In this document: positions 43,977 through 51,497 of the stretch, piece by piece
Layout: each line of letters starts with the position of its first letter
How positions within the stretch are numbered: the first letter of the stretch is position 1
Source of the DNA: Gemmatimonadaceae bacterium
GTDB taxonomy: Bacteria > Gemmatimonadota > Gemmatimonadetes > Gemmatimonadales > Gemmatimonadaceae
DNA: 64,000 bases
NCBI GenBank assembly: GCA_022843265.1
Contig: JALHNZ010000012.1
Span: forward strand, 1-64,000
Reading direction: 5' to 3'
The notes under the pieces: generated by a model
Database searches by the model: none
Seen by the model: the letters and a program-made list of their open reading frames with translations, nothing else
Told to the model about the DNA's origin: nothing
Made by a program: the position numbers and the translations under genes

Positions 43977-45395
43977 TCACGAGGAGAGCGACCCAGTTGT
44001 CCTCAGGGTTTCCAACATGCTACGCAGGCGTGTCACGCGTTCCGCAAACTCCGGCATCGAAGCCATGTCGTCGGCCACACGATCAAGCGAGTGGATGACG
44101 GTGGAGTGATCGCGCCCGCCAAAGGCATTACCGATTTCGACTAACTGCAGCGCCAGCAGCTCACGGCAGAGGAACATCGCCACCTGGCGTGGCCCCGTGA
44201 GCTGTTTGGTGCGGGTTTTGGAGCGCAGTCCGTCCGGGGTGACACCCCATTCGCGGGCCACGACCTGCTGAATCGTGGCCACCGTGATGCTGGTGGGCGG
44301 TACGTCCGGAAAGTCTGAGGTATTGGCGGAGCTGCGCAGCTTGTCTTTCAGCGCCTCGCGGGCGAGCTCCACGGAGATTTCGCGGTGCTTCAGCGAGGCG
44401 TACGCGAGCAATTTGATGATCGAGCCTTCGAGCTCGCGCACGCTCGATTTCACGTGCTGCGCGATGAACTCAATGACTTCGTCGGGGATCGTGAGCTCAA
44501 GATGGTCGAGGCTCGCTTTCTTCTTCAGGATCGCGATGCGGTGCTCAAGATCCGGCGAATCCACGTTCGCGACCATGCCCCACTCGAACCGCGACACGAG
44601 TCGCGACTCAAGTCCGGGGATCTCTTTTGGCGGCCGATCGGACGTGAGCACGATCTGGCGGCCCGCTTCATAGATCGCGTTGAACGTGTGGAAGAACTCT
44701 TCCTGTGTGGATTCCTTGCCTTTAAGGAACTGCACGTCGTCCACGAGCAGCAGGTCAATTTCGCGGTAGCGACGGCGGAACTCGTGCATCTGGCCGCCCT
44801 GAATGGCGCTCACAAAATCGTTCGTGAACTGCTCGGTGCCCACAAAGGCCAAGCGCAGTGAGGGCGTTTTGCGGACCAGTTCGTGGGCGATCGCCTGCAT
44901 GAGGTGGGTCTTGCCGAGCCCCGTTTCGCCGTAAATGAAGAGCGGGTTGTAGACCTTGCCGGGGGCTTGCGCGGCGGCCTGCGAGGCCGCGGCGGCGACG
45001 TCATTGGACTTGCCGATGACAAACTGCTCGAATGTGTACCTGGGGTTTAGTGGCGCTGATATCGCTGATTTCTGCTGCGATACTGGCGCCAAAGGAGCCG
45101 CTGGCTGCTGGACAAAGATATCCAGCTGGGCCCGCTTCGCCCGCTCTTCCGAGATGCGAAACTGTAGCCGGATGGGGTGTCCCAGGGCGACCGGCGCAAA
45201 GCTCGCCAGCAGCTCGCTGTGCTTGCTTTCGTTCCAATCGGCGGAGAACTGGTCCGGTACCACGACGGTTAGGAGACCGTCCTGGAAGGCCGACGGCTCT
45301 GCCGGTTCAAGCCACGTCCGAAACGTCTGTTCGGGGAGGACCTGTCGCGCGCGCGTGAGCAGGCGCTCCCAGATATCGGACGGGGACAGGGACAT
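43977..45395 (-). CDS. dnaA: Chromosomal replication initiator DnaA
   Basis: 472-residue AAA+ initiator. Domain I (1-90) starts SDIWERLLTRARQVLPEQTF. Walker A GETGLGKTH is at about 154-162, Walker B LLLVDDVQFL near 215, and sensor/box VII motifs follow. Domain IV has the DnaA signature GGRDHSTVIHS near 433-443 that contacts DnaA boxes. It forms ATP-bound filaments that melt the origin. A perfect DnaA box lies in its promoter region, so autoregulation is likely. Confidence 0.98.
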   Translation of the reverse strand: MSLSPSDIWERLLTRARQVLPEQTFRTWLEPAEPSAFQDGLLTVVVPDQFSADWNESKHSELLASFAPVALGHPIRLQFRISEERAKRAQLDIFVQQPAAPLAPVSQQKSAISAPLNPRYTFEQFVIGKSNDVAAAASQAAAQAPGKVYNPLFIYGETGLGKTHLMQAIAHELVRKTPSLRLAFVGTEQFTNDFVSAIQGGQMHEFRRRYREIDLLLVDDVQFLKGKESTQEEFFHTFNAIYEAGRQIVLTSDRPPKEIPGLESRLVSRFEWGMVANVDSPDLEHRIAILKKKASLDHLELTIPDEVIEFIAQHVKSSVRELEGSIIKLLAYASLKHREISVELAREALKDKLRSSANTSDFPDVPPTSITVATIQQVVAREWGVTPDGLRSKTRTKQLTGPRQVAMFLCRELLALQLVEIGNAFGGRDHSTVIHSLDRVADDMASMPEFAERVTRLRSMLETLRTTGSLSS

Positions 45396-45440
45396 GACGG
45401 CGATCGAGGGGTTCGGGCGAAGCGGATGGTTGGGGGAGCG

Positions 45441-45470
45441 AAGCTAGCCCGATGAATGTGGATAAGTCAA
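45441..45470 (-). promoter_or_regulatory. dnaA promoter with embedded DnaA box
   Basis: On the minus strand TTGACT (45465-45470) and TAGCTT (45441-45446) are separated by 18 bases, a plausible sigma-70 promoter 46 bases upstream of dnaA. TTATCCACA (45457-45465), a perfect DnaA box, occupies the spacer and touches the -35 element. DnaA binding there would block its own transcription. Confidence 0.65.
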
Positions 45471-45520
45471 ATCGTGACCGGCTCCTCATCGCGCCCCCTT
45501 CATGCCGCACGTTCAACGGC

Positions 45521-45550
45521 TTGACGCAAGCCCAAGTAAATGGCTATCTT
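45521..45550 (+). promoter_or_regulatory. rpmH promoter
   Basis: TTGACG (45521-45526) and TATCTT (45545-45550) with an 18-base spacer form a sigma-70-type promoter about 55 bases before rpmH. A DnaA-box-like TTATTCACC (45573-45581) and an AT-rich AATATTTTTTA tract (45582-45592) lie between it and the gene. These could form a second part of the origin. Confidence 0.65.
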
Positions 45551-45605
45551 ACGGATCTGTGCCTAGCACCATTTATTCACCAATATTTTTTAGAAAGGCA
45601 AGCAT

Positions 45606-45770
45606 ATGGGCAAGCCCACGTATCGCCCGCGCAATACCAAGCGTCTCCGCAAGCACGGCTTCCGCGCTCGCATGGCAGACAAGTGGGGCCGCGCGACCCT
45701 GAGCCGTCGTCGCCGTAAGGGGCGCAAGCAGCTCACGGTCCAGTTGCCGTCCAAGTACGCAGGCGCCTGA
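45606..45770 (+). CDS. rpmH: 50S ribosomal protein L34
   Basis: 54-residue basic protein beginning [20 protein letters not shown] and continuing [20 protein letters not shown], the classical L34 sequence. A short C-terminal extension ([14 protein letters not shown]) is present. It binds 23S rRNA. ATG 45606 follows AGAAAGG at good spacing. The rnpA frame overlaps its 3' end in the +1 frame. Confidence 0.96.
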   Translation: MGKPTYRPRNTKRLRKHGFRARMADKWGRATLSRRRRKGRKQLTVQLPSKYAGA

Positions 45771-45867
45771 TTCCCGTCGGCTCCGGCGCGCGCAGCGAGT
45801 TACGCGCGGACCGGAGCTTGAGCGGACACGTCGCGAAGGGAAGCGGGTACGCACCAGTACACTTGAG

Positions 45868-46155
45868 GTGCGTGCCATCGCTTCCCTTCATGCGCTTCCA
45901 CGGGTTGGGATGATCGTTCCCAAACATCGGCATTCATCGGTTGAGCGCAATCTGCTCAAACGTCGTTTGCGAGAACTCCTGCGCGTGGAGCTGCTGCCCG
46001 TGTTGCTCGCTTCCAACTCATCGCTTGATGTTGTGGTGCGCGCGAGCCCGAATGCGTATACCCGCTCGTTCAGCGAGCTGCGCGATGAAATGCTCATGGC
46101 GGCAAAACGATTGCAGCAGATGACGTTTGTCACCCCGCACGATCATGTGCGCTGA
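45868..46155 (+). CDS. rnpA: RNase P protein component (start unresolved)
   Basis: Protein partner of the rnpB RNA. From the first usual start, GTG 45868, 95 residues follow, with [20 protein letters not shown] and [10 protein letters not shown] (RNR-type motif). Conserved N-terminal RnpA sequence is encoded upstream in the same frame: [20 protein letters not shown], then [14 protein letters not shown], from 45769 on. The frame is open from 45703, inside rpmH, but has no ATG, GTG, TTG, CTG or ATH codon before 45868. The real product therefore starts at an unusual codon, by frameshift, or the sequence has an indel. Confidence 0.82.
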   Translation: MRAIASLHALPRVGMIVPKHRHSSVERNLLKRRLRELLRVELLPVLLASNSSLDVVVRASPNAYTRSFSELRDEMLMAAKRLQQMTFVTPHDHVR

Positions 46156-46459
46156 TCACGCGTTGCCGCCCGCGCCGGTTGAGCACGAGGCGGAGCACGA
46201 CGTTGATCGGGCGGACGTTCCGGTGCCGGCGCAAGGCATCGCGGGCGTGCCACGATTTCTGCTCATTCTGGGCGTGCGACTGTATCAGGTCGCACTCTCG
46301 CCGCTTTTGGGCGGCTCCTGCCGCTATTTTCCGTCTTGTTCCGCGTACGCGATCGAGGCGCTTGAGCGTCACGGTGCGGCTCGCGGCAGTTGGCTTGCCA
46401 TTCGCCGGATCGGACGGTGTCATCCGTTTCGACCTGGTGGATTCGACCCCGTGCCCTGA
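46145..46459 (+). CDS. yidD: Membrane protein insertion efficiency factor YidD
   Basis: 104 residues. The YidD core is clear: [39 protein letters not shown] and [17 protein letters not shown] with three conserved Cys. It is a small membrane-associated helper of YidC-dependent insertion. The N-terminal 35 residues are acidic and not conserved. ATG 46145 overlaps the rnpA 3' end by 11 bases in the standard rnpA-yidD-yidC order. Confidence 0.93.
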   Translation: MCADHALPPAPVEHEAEHDVDRADVPVPAQGIAGVPRFLLILGVRLYQVALSPLLGGSCRYFPSCSAYAIEALERHGAARGSWLAIRRIGRCHPFRPGGFDPVP

Positions 46460-46538
46460 CACGCAACGGTGGACTCGGCCGTATGGTCGATATCCTCGTC
46501 GCCTGACAGCGTCGCTCTGCTGCCCGTAGAAACACACA

Positions 46539-48335
46539 ATGGAACCACGTCGTCTCGCGCTCGCCGTTATCCTCATGGCGGTCGTCCTTATCGCTACGCC
46601 GATTCTCTTTCCGTCGGTCACACCGGCTGTTTCTGAAAAAGGCGTACCGGTCGACAGCCTGAGCTCGGTCATGAGCGGTGCTGCTGGCATCGAGGGCGAT
46701 GTGTCGCCGCTCGCCGCGCCGCAGCAAGCCACCAACGTTGATGGTGTCACGCAAGGCGCCGCGATTACTGCGCTGCCCGATGGCGATACGCTGCTGCCGC
46801 AACGCGTCATCATTGACACCACCTCCGTTGTCACCCCGCTCGCGACGTATCGCGTGAGCTCGCTGGGTGCGGCGCTGGTGTCGGCAGAAATGCAGACATA
46901 CAAAGCGCTTGATGAAGGCGGACGCAAAACAGAACGGCCCGTGGAGCTCGCGCAGACCGGCGATCGACTGCTCGCCTGGCGCATGGTGTTCCCGGGTGGT
47001 GATACGGTCAACCTCACGCGCACGCCGTTTACGCTCACGCGGTCCACAGCGGAGGGTCGCACGCAGCTGCGCTACAGCGCGCTGGTTGCGCAGCGTAACA
47101 TCGCGATTACGTACAGTTTCTTGCCCGACAGCTTTCGCGTGAACATTGGCGCGACGGTTACGGGTCCGAACAGCGATGGGTATTTGCTGGTGGATCTGCC
47201 ACCGAGTTTCAAGAGTTCGGAAGCGGATTCGGTGGAGGATAGAACGCACATGTCGTATGCGTTCAAGCCGGAAAATCGCAGCGCCGATCTGATCGCATTC
47301 AACAAACTCGATCCTGGTGAACGGGAGATCAAACAGGGTCCGTTTACGTGGGTCGTGGCGAAGAACAAATACTTTTTGATTGGTGTGCTCGCGCCGCTTG
47401 ATGCGCCGGGCTTTGTTGAGCTTGATGTGACGGGTGGTGCGCGCGTGAGCAAACAGGCCACGCGTGCGCAGGGTCATGTCATTGTGAACCTGCGGAACGG
47501 TGCCGCCGCGCTCGAAGTGTACGCCGGTCCGCAGGAGTTCAAGCGCATGGTCGCCATGGGCCGCGAGTTCGAATCGTCGAACCCGTACGGCGGCTTCATG
47601 CAGAAGATCATCCAGCCGTTTGCCACGATGGTGATCAAGACACTGCTCTGGATGAAAGAAAAGGGCGGTTTGTCGTACGGTTGGGTGCTGGTGATTTTTG
47701 GTGTCGCGGTGCGACTCATTTTGTGGCCGGTGAATCAGCGGGCGATGAAAACGTCGCTTGCGATGCAGCAGATTCAGCCCGAGATCCAGGCGGTGCAGGC
47801 CAAGCACAAAGGCGATCCGCAAAAGACCCAGCAGGAAATCATGAAGGTGTATGCGGACCACGGCCTCAATCCGTTGAGCTCGCTCACGGGCTGTTTGCCG
47901 ATGTTCATTCCGCTGCCCGTGTTCTTTGCGCTGTTCTTTGTATTTCAGAATACGATCGAGTTCCGCGGCGTGCCGTTCCTCTGGCTGCCGGATATTTCGC
48001 TCAAGGATCCGTTCTACATTCTGCCGATTCTGGTGGCCGGTACAGCGTTCCTGGTGTCATGGATTGGTCTTAAGAGCACGCCCGATAATCCGCAGGCGCG
48101 TCTGATGACGTACCTGATTCCGGGCATCATGCTGATTTTCTTTGTGAACTTTGCGTCGGGTCTCAACTTGTATTACGCGGTGCAGAATCTCGCGTCGTTG
48201 CCGCAGCAGTGGCTGATTGCGAAGGAGCGTCAGAAAATGAAGATCACGCCGCGGGTGCAAACGCCGCCTAGCGCTGTCGCAAAGGCTGGTAAATCGAAAG
48301 ACGCGGGCAAGTCTGAGCCGAAGCGTCTGAGCTGA
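46539..48335 (+). CDS. yidC: Membrane protein insertase YidC
   Basis: 598-residue Oxa1/YidC insertase that folds and inserts inner-membrane proteins, alone or with SecYEG. An N-terminal helix (LALAVILMAVVLIATPILF) is followed by the large periplasmic beta domain (about 60-355), then the conserved core with five helices: GWVLVIFGVAVRLILWPVNQ, LTGCLPMFIPLPVFFALFFV and YLIPGIMLIFFVNFASGLNL are its landmarks. The C-terminus is short and Lys-rich, suited to ribosome contact. Confidence 0.96.
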   Translation: MEPRRLALAVILMAVVLIATPILFPSVTPAVSEKGVPVDSLSSVMSGAAGIEGDVSPLAAPQQATNVDGVTQGAAITALPDGDTLLPQRVIIDTTSVVTPLATYRVSSLGAALVSAEMQTYKALDEGGRKTERPVELAQTGDRLLAWRMVFPGGDTVNLTRTPFTLTRSTAEGRTQLRYSALVAQRNIAITYSFLPDSFRVNIGATVTGPNSDGYLLVDLPPSFKSSEADSVEDRTHMSYAFKPENRSADLIAFNKLDPGEREIKQGPFTWVVAKNKYFLIGVLAPLDAPGFVELDVTGGARVSKQATRAQGHVIVNLRNGAAALEVYAGPQEFKRMVAMGREFESSNPYGGFMQKIIQPFATMVIKTLLWMKEKGGLSYGWVLVIFGVAVRLILWPVNQRAMKTSLAMQQIQPEIQAVQAKHKGDPQKTQQEIMKVYADHGLNPLSSLTGCLPMFIPLPVFFALFFVFQNTIEFRGVPFLWLPDISLKDPFYILPILVAGTAFLVSWIGLKSTPDNPQARLMTYLIPGIMLIFFVNFASGLNLYYAVQNLASLPQQWLIAKERQKMKITPRVQTPPSAVAKAGKSKDAGKSEPKRLS

Positions 48336-48339
48336 TGTG

Positions 48340-49833
48340 ATGCTGCAGCTGCCGGGCGCCGCGGATACGATTGTGGCGCTGGCAACAGCGCCTGGTCGTG
48401 GTGCGATTGCGTTGGTGCGGGTGAGTGGTCCGCGTGCGATGCAGGTGGTACAGGCGTGTTTGAATTTTGAAACGAGCGCGGCGGGTGTTGGCACTGAGAT
48501 CGGTGCTGATTCCGCCGCGTTTGTTGTGTCCGGGCTTGAGCCGCGCCGAGCGATGCTGCGTGCGGTGCGTCATCCGGTGAGTGGTGATGTGGTGGATCGC
48601 GCGCTGATCACGTGGTTTCCGGCGCCGCATTCGTACACGGGTGACGAAGTTGTTGAGATCAGCACGCACGGTGGTTACGTGGTGCCGGCGGCGGTGATTG
48701 GTGCGTTGCTGGCGGCGGGTGCGCGTGAGGCGTTGCCGGGGGAGTTTACGCGACGCGCGTTGATGGCTGGGAAGATGGATTTGCTGCAGGCCGAGGCGGT
48801 GGCGGATCTGGTGGATGCGCGGTCGTCGGCGCTACATCGTGTTGCGCTGGAGCAGCTGGACGGTGGGTTGTCTCGCCGGTTGCTCGCGCTGCGATCCGAG
48901 TGTTTGCAGCTGGAAGCGCTGTTGGCCTACGACATTGATTTTCCGGAAGAGGACGACGGGCCGATTGATCCGGGGCGCATTGGTGCGGCGGTTAAAGCGG
49001 TGATTGATGCGCTGGATGAGTTGCTGGCCACGGCGCCGGCGGTGCCGATGTTGCGCGAGGGGGCGATAGTGGTGCTCGCGGGTGTTCCGAATGCGGGCAA
49101 GTCGTCGCTGTTTAATGCGCTGATTGGGGAAGCGCGGGCGATTGTGACGGAGGTGCCGGGGACGACGCGTGATGCGCTGGATGTGTTGATTGATTCGCCG
49201 CGCGTGCCGATACGAATTGTGGATACGGCGGGGTTGCGGGAGACGGATGACCGCGTGGAGCGGCTGGGGATTGAGGTGAGTGCGCGGTGGCTGCAGCGCG
49301 CGCATGTGGTGTTGGCGTGCGGCGAGACGGTTGAGGATGTTGAGGCGACGGTGCGTGCGGTGGGTGAGGCGGGTGCGGGTGCGGTGCCGGTGGTGCGGGT
49401 GTTGACGAAGCAGGATTCGGCAGAACGGCAACAGCAACGGCAAACGCAACTGCTTGACGCAGAGAACGCAGAGCACGCAGAGGACGCAGAGAGTTTGGTG
49501 CGACAGCAGGATTTTGTGGTGACTAGTGCAGAGAGTGGATTGGGGTTGGGGAGGGTGTTGGAGGTGGTGCAGGAGATGGTTGCGCGAGAGTATGGGGTGG
49601 TGGCGCCGGATGTGCCTCGGTTAACGCGCGAGCGGCATCATGTGGCGGTGCGAACGGCGCGTGAGGAGTTGGCGGCGTTCGTTGATGCGTGGGATGTGGG
49701 GCGCGGTGTGCCGGCGATTATTGCGGCGGTGCATGTGCGCGCGGCGGTGCACGCGCTCGATGAGCTGATTGGTGCGGTCAGTCTTGATGACGTGCTGGAC
49801 CGGTTGTTTCGCGAGTTTTGTGTGGGGAAGTAG
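48340..49833 (+). CDS. mnmE: tRNA modification GTPase MnmE (TrmE)
   Basis: 497-residue GTPase that, with MnmG, modifies U34 of tRNAs. The N-terminal formyl-THF-binding part starts DTIVALATAPGRGAIALVRV. The G domain shows GVPNAGKSSLFNALIG (G1), PGTTRD (G2), DTAGLRE (G3) and LTKQD (G4, deviating from NKXD). The C-terminus ends FCVGK with the conserved catalytic Cys. A repeat-derived insert (LDAENAEHAEDAES) sits between G4 and the SAESG (G5) region. ATG 48340 or GTG 48337 can start it; yidC stops at 48335. Confidence 0.95.
   Translation: MLQLPGAADTIVALATAPGRGAIALVRVSGPRAMQVVQACLNFETSAAGVGTEIGADSAAFVVSGLEPRRAMLRAVRHPVSGDVVDRALITWFPAPHSYTGDEVVEISTHGGYVVPAAVIGALLAAGAREALPGEFTRRALMAGKMDLLQAEAVADLVDARSSALHRVALEQLDGGLSRRLLALRSECLQLEALLAYDIDFPEEDDGPIDPGRIGAAVKAVIDALDELLATAPAVPMLREGAIVVLAGVPNAGKSSLFNALIGEARAIVTEVPGTTRDALDVLIDSPRVPIRIVDTAGLRETDDRVERLGIEVSARWLQRAHVVLACGETVEDVEATVRAVGEAGAGAVPVVRVLTKQDSAERQQQRQTQLLDAENAEHAEDAESLVRQQDFVVTSAESGLGLGRVLEVVQEMVAREYGVVAPDVPRLTRERHHVAVRTAREELAAFVDAWDVGRGVPAIIAAVHVRAAVHALDELIGAVSLDDVLDRLFREFCVGK
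49456..49492. repeat. GAACGCAGAG-type repeat inserted in frame in mnmE
   Basis: GACGCAGAGAACGCAGAGCA continues with CGCAGAGGACGCAGAGA: four units of ACGCAGAG with slight changes. They add about 12 residues (DAENAEHAEDAE) to a surface loop of the G domain. Such purine-rich units are common intergenic repeats in environmental bacteria and also occur inside genes. Confidence 0.7.
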
Positions 49834-49870
49834 GGCGGGTTGATGCGGCGTGGTTCTGCAGCAGGCTCCA

Positions 49871-51061
49871 CTATTTCGTGAGCGCGAAGTATCCGAGGTG
49901 AACGGCGCCATCGTCGTCTTTCCACGAAAGCGCGATGCGATCCTGCAGCACTTCCACGATGAGTGGCGTGACGGATCGACGGGCGTCAGCTATGCGCGGT
50001 ATTTCAACGCGGCCGAGCAGTGAGCCATCTCGGTCGAGCACGGTCCACCACGCGCTGCGTGCTTCGAGTGGATAGTCTTCAAGCCAGATCCGTCCGGACG
50101 GATCAACTTGCATTTGCAGGAATGCCGGAAGCAAATCAGGTACGGGCTGCATGCGAAACGCTGCGATGCGTTCGTCAACGACGGAGCGCGGCGCGTCCTT
50201 GGGAACGGAAGCTCGCACGCGTCGCTCGAGCAGTTCGTTTGTTACGCGCGTTCGTGGCGCACGCCAGCGAATAACGCGCGTGAGTTTGCCGCTCCCATCG
50301 AGAACGCGTACGCTGGCGTCCTGACTATCGCCGATGTAGATGCGGTCACCCACGACCTCCGTATAAATCGGCGCTTCAAACGCGCTGCTTCGGTACGAAA
50401 GCCACGTGCCAATAGATCGCATCTGACGATCGCTGGCCGAGATTCGGTGGTAGTCGGCAATACGATCGAGAAATCGGGCGCGTTCCTCGGATACTTTGAT
50501 TCGATCATCAACACGCGCGCTTGTGCGGATCAGAATCGAACCGTCGCTAAAGCAGCCCGTTCCCGCTGGTGATCCGTCGGTAGTAATGGTTCGGACAAAC
50601 TTGCCATGCGTGGTGAATACGCTCGCGCGGCGCAAACTGTAGTCGCGGACGATCAGTGAATCACCCGCGGCCTGGCATACGGAGTGTGTCTGCTGAAACT
50701 CGCCCGGTCCGCTTCCGCGTCTGCCGAGCACGTGGAGCAATCGTCCGGCAGCATCAAAAATTTTGACGGCTGAAAAGTCGTTCACAACGATTTGGCCGTC
50801 GCTGAGTCTCAGCGTACGGAGTAATCCATGACGCGGACTGAACTCCGCGCGCTCGTCGTCCTGCAGGCCGCCCAATCGCACCAGCGGCTTCGGAGAAACA
50901 ACGAACGCAACGCGCGACGTCTGGATCGATGCGAGCTCGACTATTTCGACACCCGAGCTGTCGACGCGTGTTTGTGCGCAGGCGTGATGGCGCGGAATGA
51001 GCGAAACGACGCTTGCTGCGAACAGGAGCAGTTGAGTCAGCGCGGACTCTAACGTGATCAT
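49871..51061 (-). CDS. Secreted six-bladed beta-propeller-type protein
   Basis: 396 residues with a hydrophobic N-terminal segment (ALTQLLLFAASVVSLI). Blade motifs include VKIFDAAGRLLHVLGRRGSG followed by PGEFQQ, RASVFTTHGKFVRTITTDGS and VRVLDGSGKLTRVIRWRAP. The family label is 6-bladed beta-propeller; ligand unknown. It resembles the protein at 41367-42509 in blade pattern and in a late LPAFLQMQVDPSGRIWLEDY segment. It converges on mnmE with 37 bases between the stops. Confidence 0.78.
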   Translation of the reverse strand: MITLESALTQLLLFAASVVSLIPRHHACAQTRVDSSGVEIVELASIQTSRVAFVVSPKPLVRLGGLQDDERAEFSPRHGLLRTLRLSDGQIVVNDFSAVKIFDAAGRLLHVLGRRGSGPGEFQQTHSVCQAAGDSLIVRDYSLRRASVFTTHGKFVRTITTDGSPAGTGCFSDGSILIRTSARVDDRIKVSEERARFLDRIADYHRISASDRQMRSIGTWLSYRSSAFEAPIYTEVVGDRIYIGDSQDASVRVLDGSGKLTRVIRWRAPRTRVTNELLERRVRASVPKDAPRSVVDERIAAFRMQPVPDLLPAFLQMQVDPSGRIWLEDYPLEARSAWWTVLDRDGSLLGRVEIPRIADARRSVTPLIVEVLQDRIALSWKDDDGAVHLGYFALTK

Positions 51062-51115
51062 CTCGTAGTCTCCACGGTCCGATGCAGGTAGGGATGCAGC
51101 GCGGGCTGCCTGCTT

Positions 51116-51361
51116 TCAGTTCTGGCGATCCTGTCTCGCTTCACCCAAATATGCCGCCGCTTGCTCCGCGCTCAATCCCTGTCCTGAGGCGTGCAGGGCA
51201 TCCAAAAGCTCTACTGGATTCTGTGCTTCTGCCGCAGCCGTCTCGGCAATCACGCGTCGGAGTACCTCGGCCTCTGATACGCCCCAGCGCGAACCGAGCA
51301 TCCGGAGTCGCTCGATAGTGGCGTGGTCAAGGCTGAAAGTGCGCTTCATGGTCGATTCCAT
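51116..51361 (-). CDS. Small ribbon-helix-helix-type protein
   Basis: 81 residues (or 77 from ATG 51349, MKRTFSL). MKRTFSLDHATIERLRMLGS and RWGVSEAEVLRRVIAET fit a CopG-like ribbon-helix-helix DNA-binding fold. The C-terminal 35 residues are Ala/Gln-rich (GLSAEQAAAYLGEARQDRQN). Such proteins are often antitoxins, but no toxin gene adjoins it. It is divergent from the GH3 gene. Confidence 0.68.
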   Translation of the reverse strand: MESTMKRTFSLDHATIERLRMLGSRWGVSEAEVLRRVIAETAAAEAQNPVELLDALHASGQGLSAEQAAAYLGEARQDRQN

Positions 51362-51497
51362 GGCATGAGACTATCACTTTCTGGCGCTAGTGTCAGCTCG
51401 GCGGCGCTCCCTTGCTGCCCCCAGAGCAGTACGGCAAGTTGGTGGCTCTGCGGTGCGTCAGGATATTTGCACAGCTCGTGGTTACCGGGAGCGTTGT

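Noticed and set aside
46263-47861. A 532-codon open frame on the minus strand
   Set aside because: It lies opposite yidD and yidC, is extremely His/Arg-rich and has no recognisable domain, so it is a shadow of the plus-strand genes.
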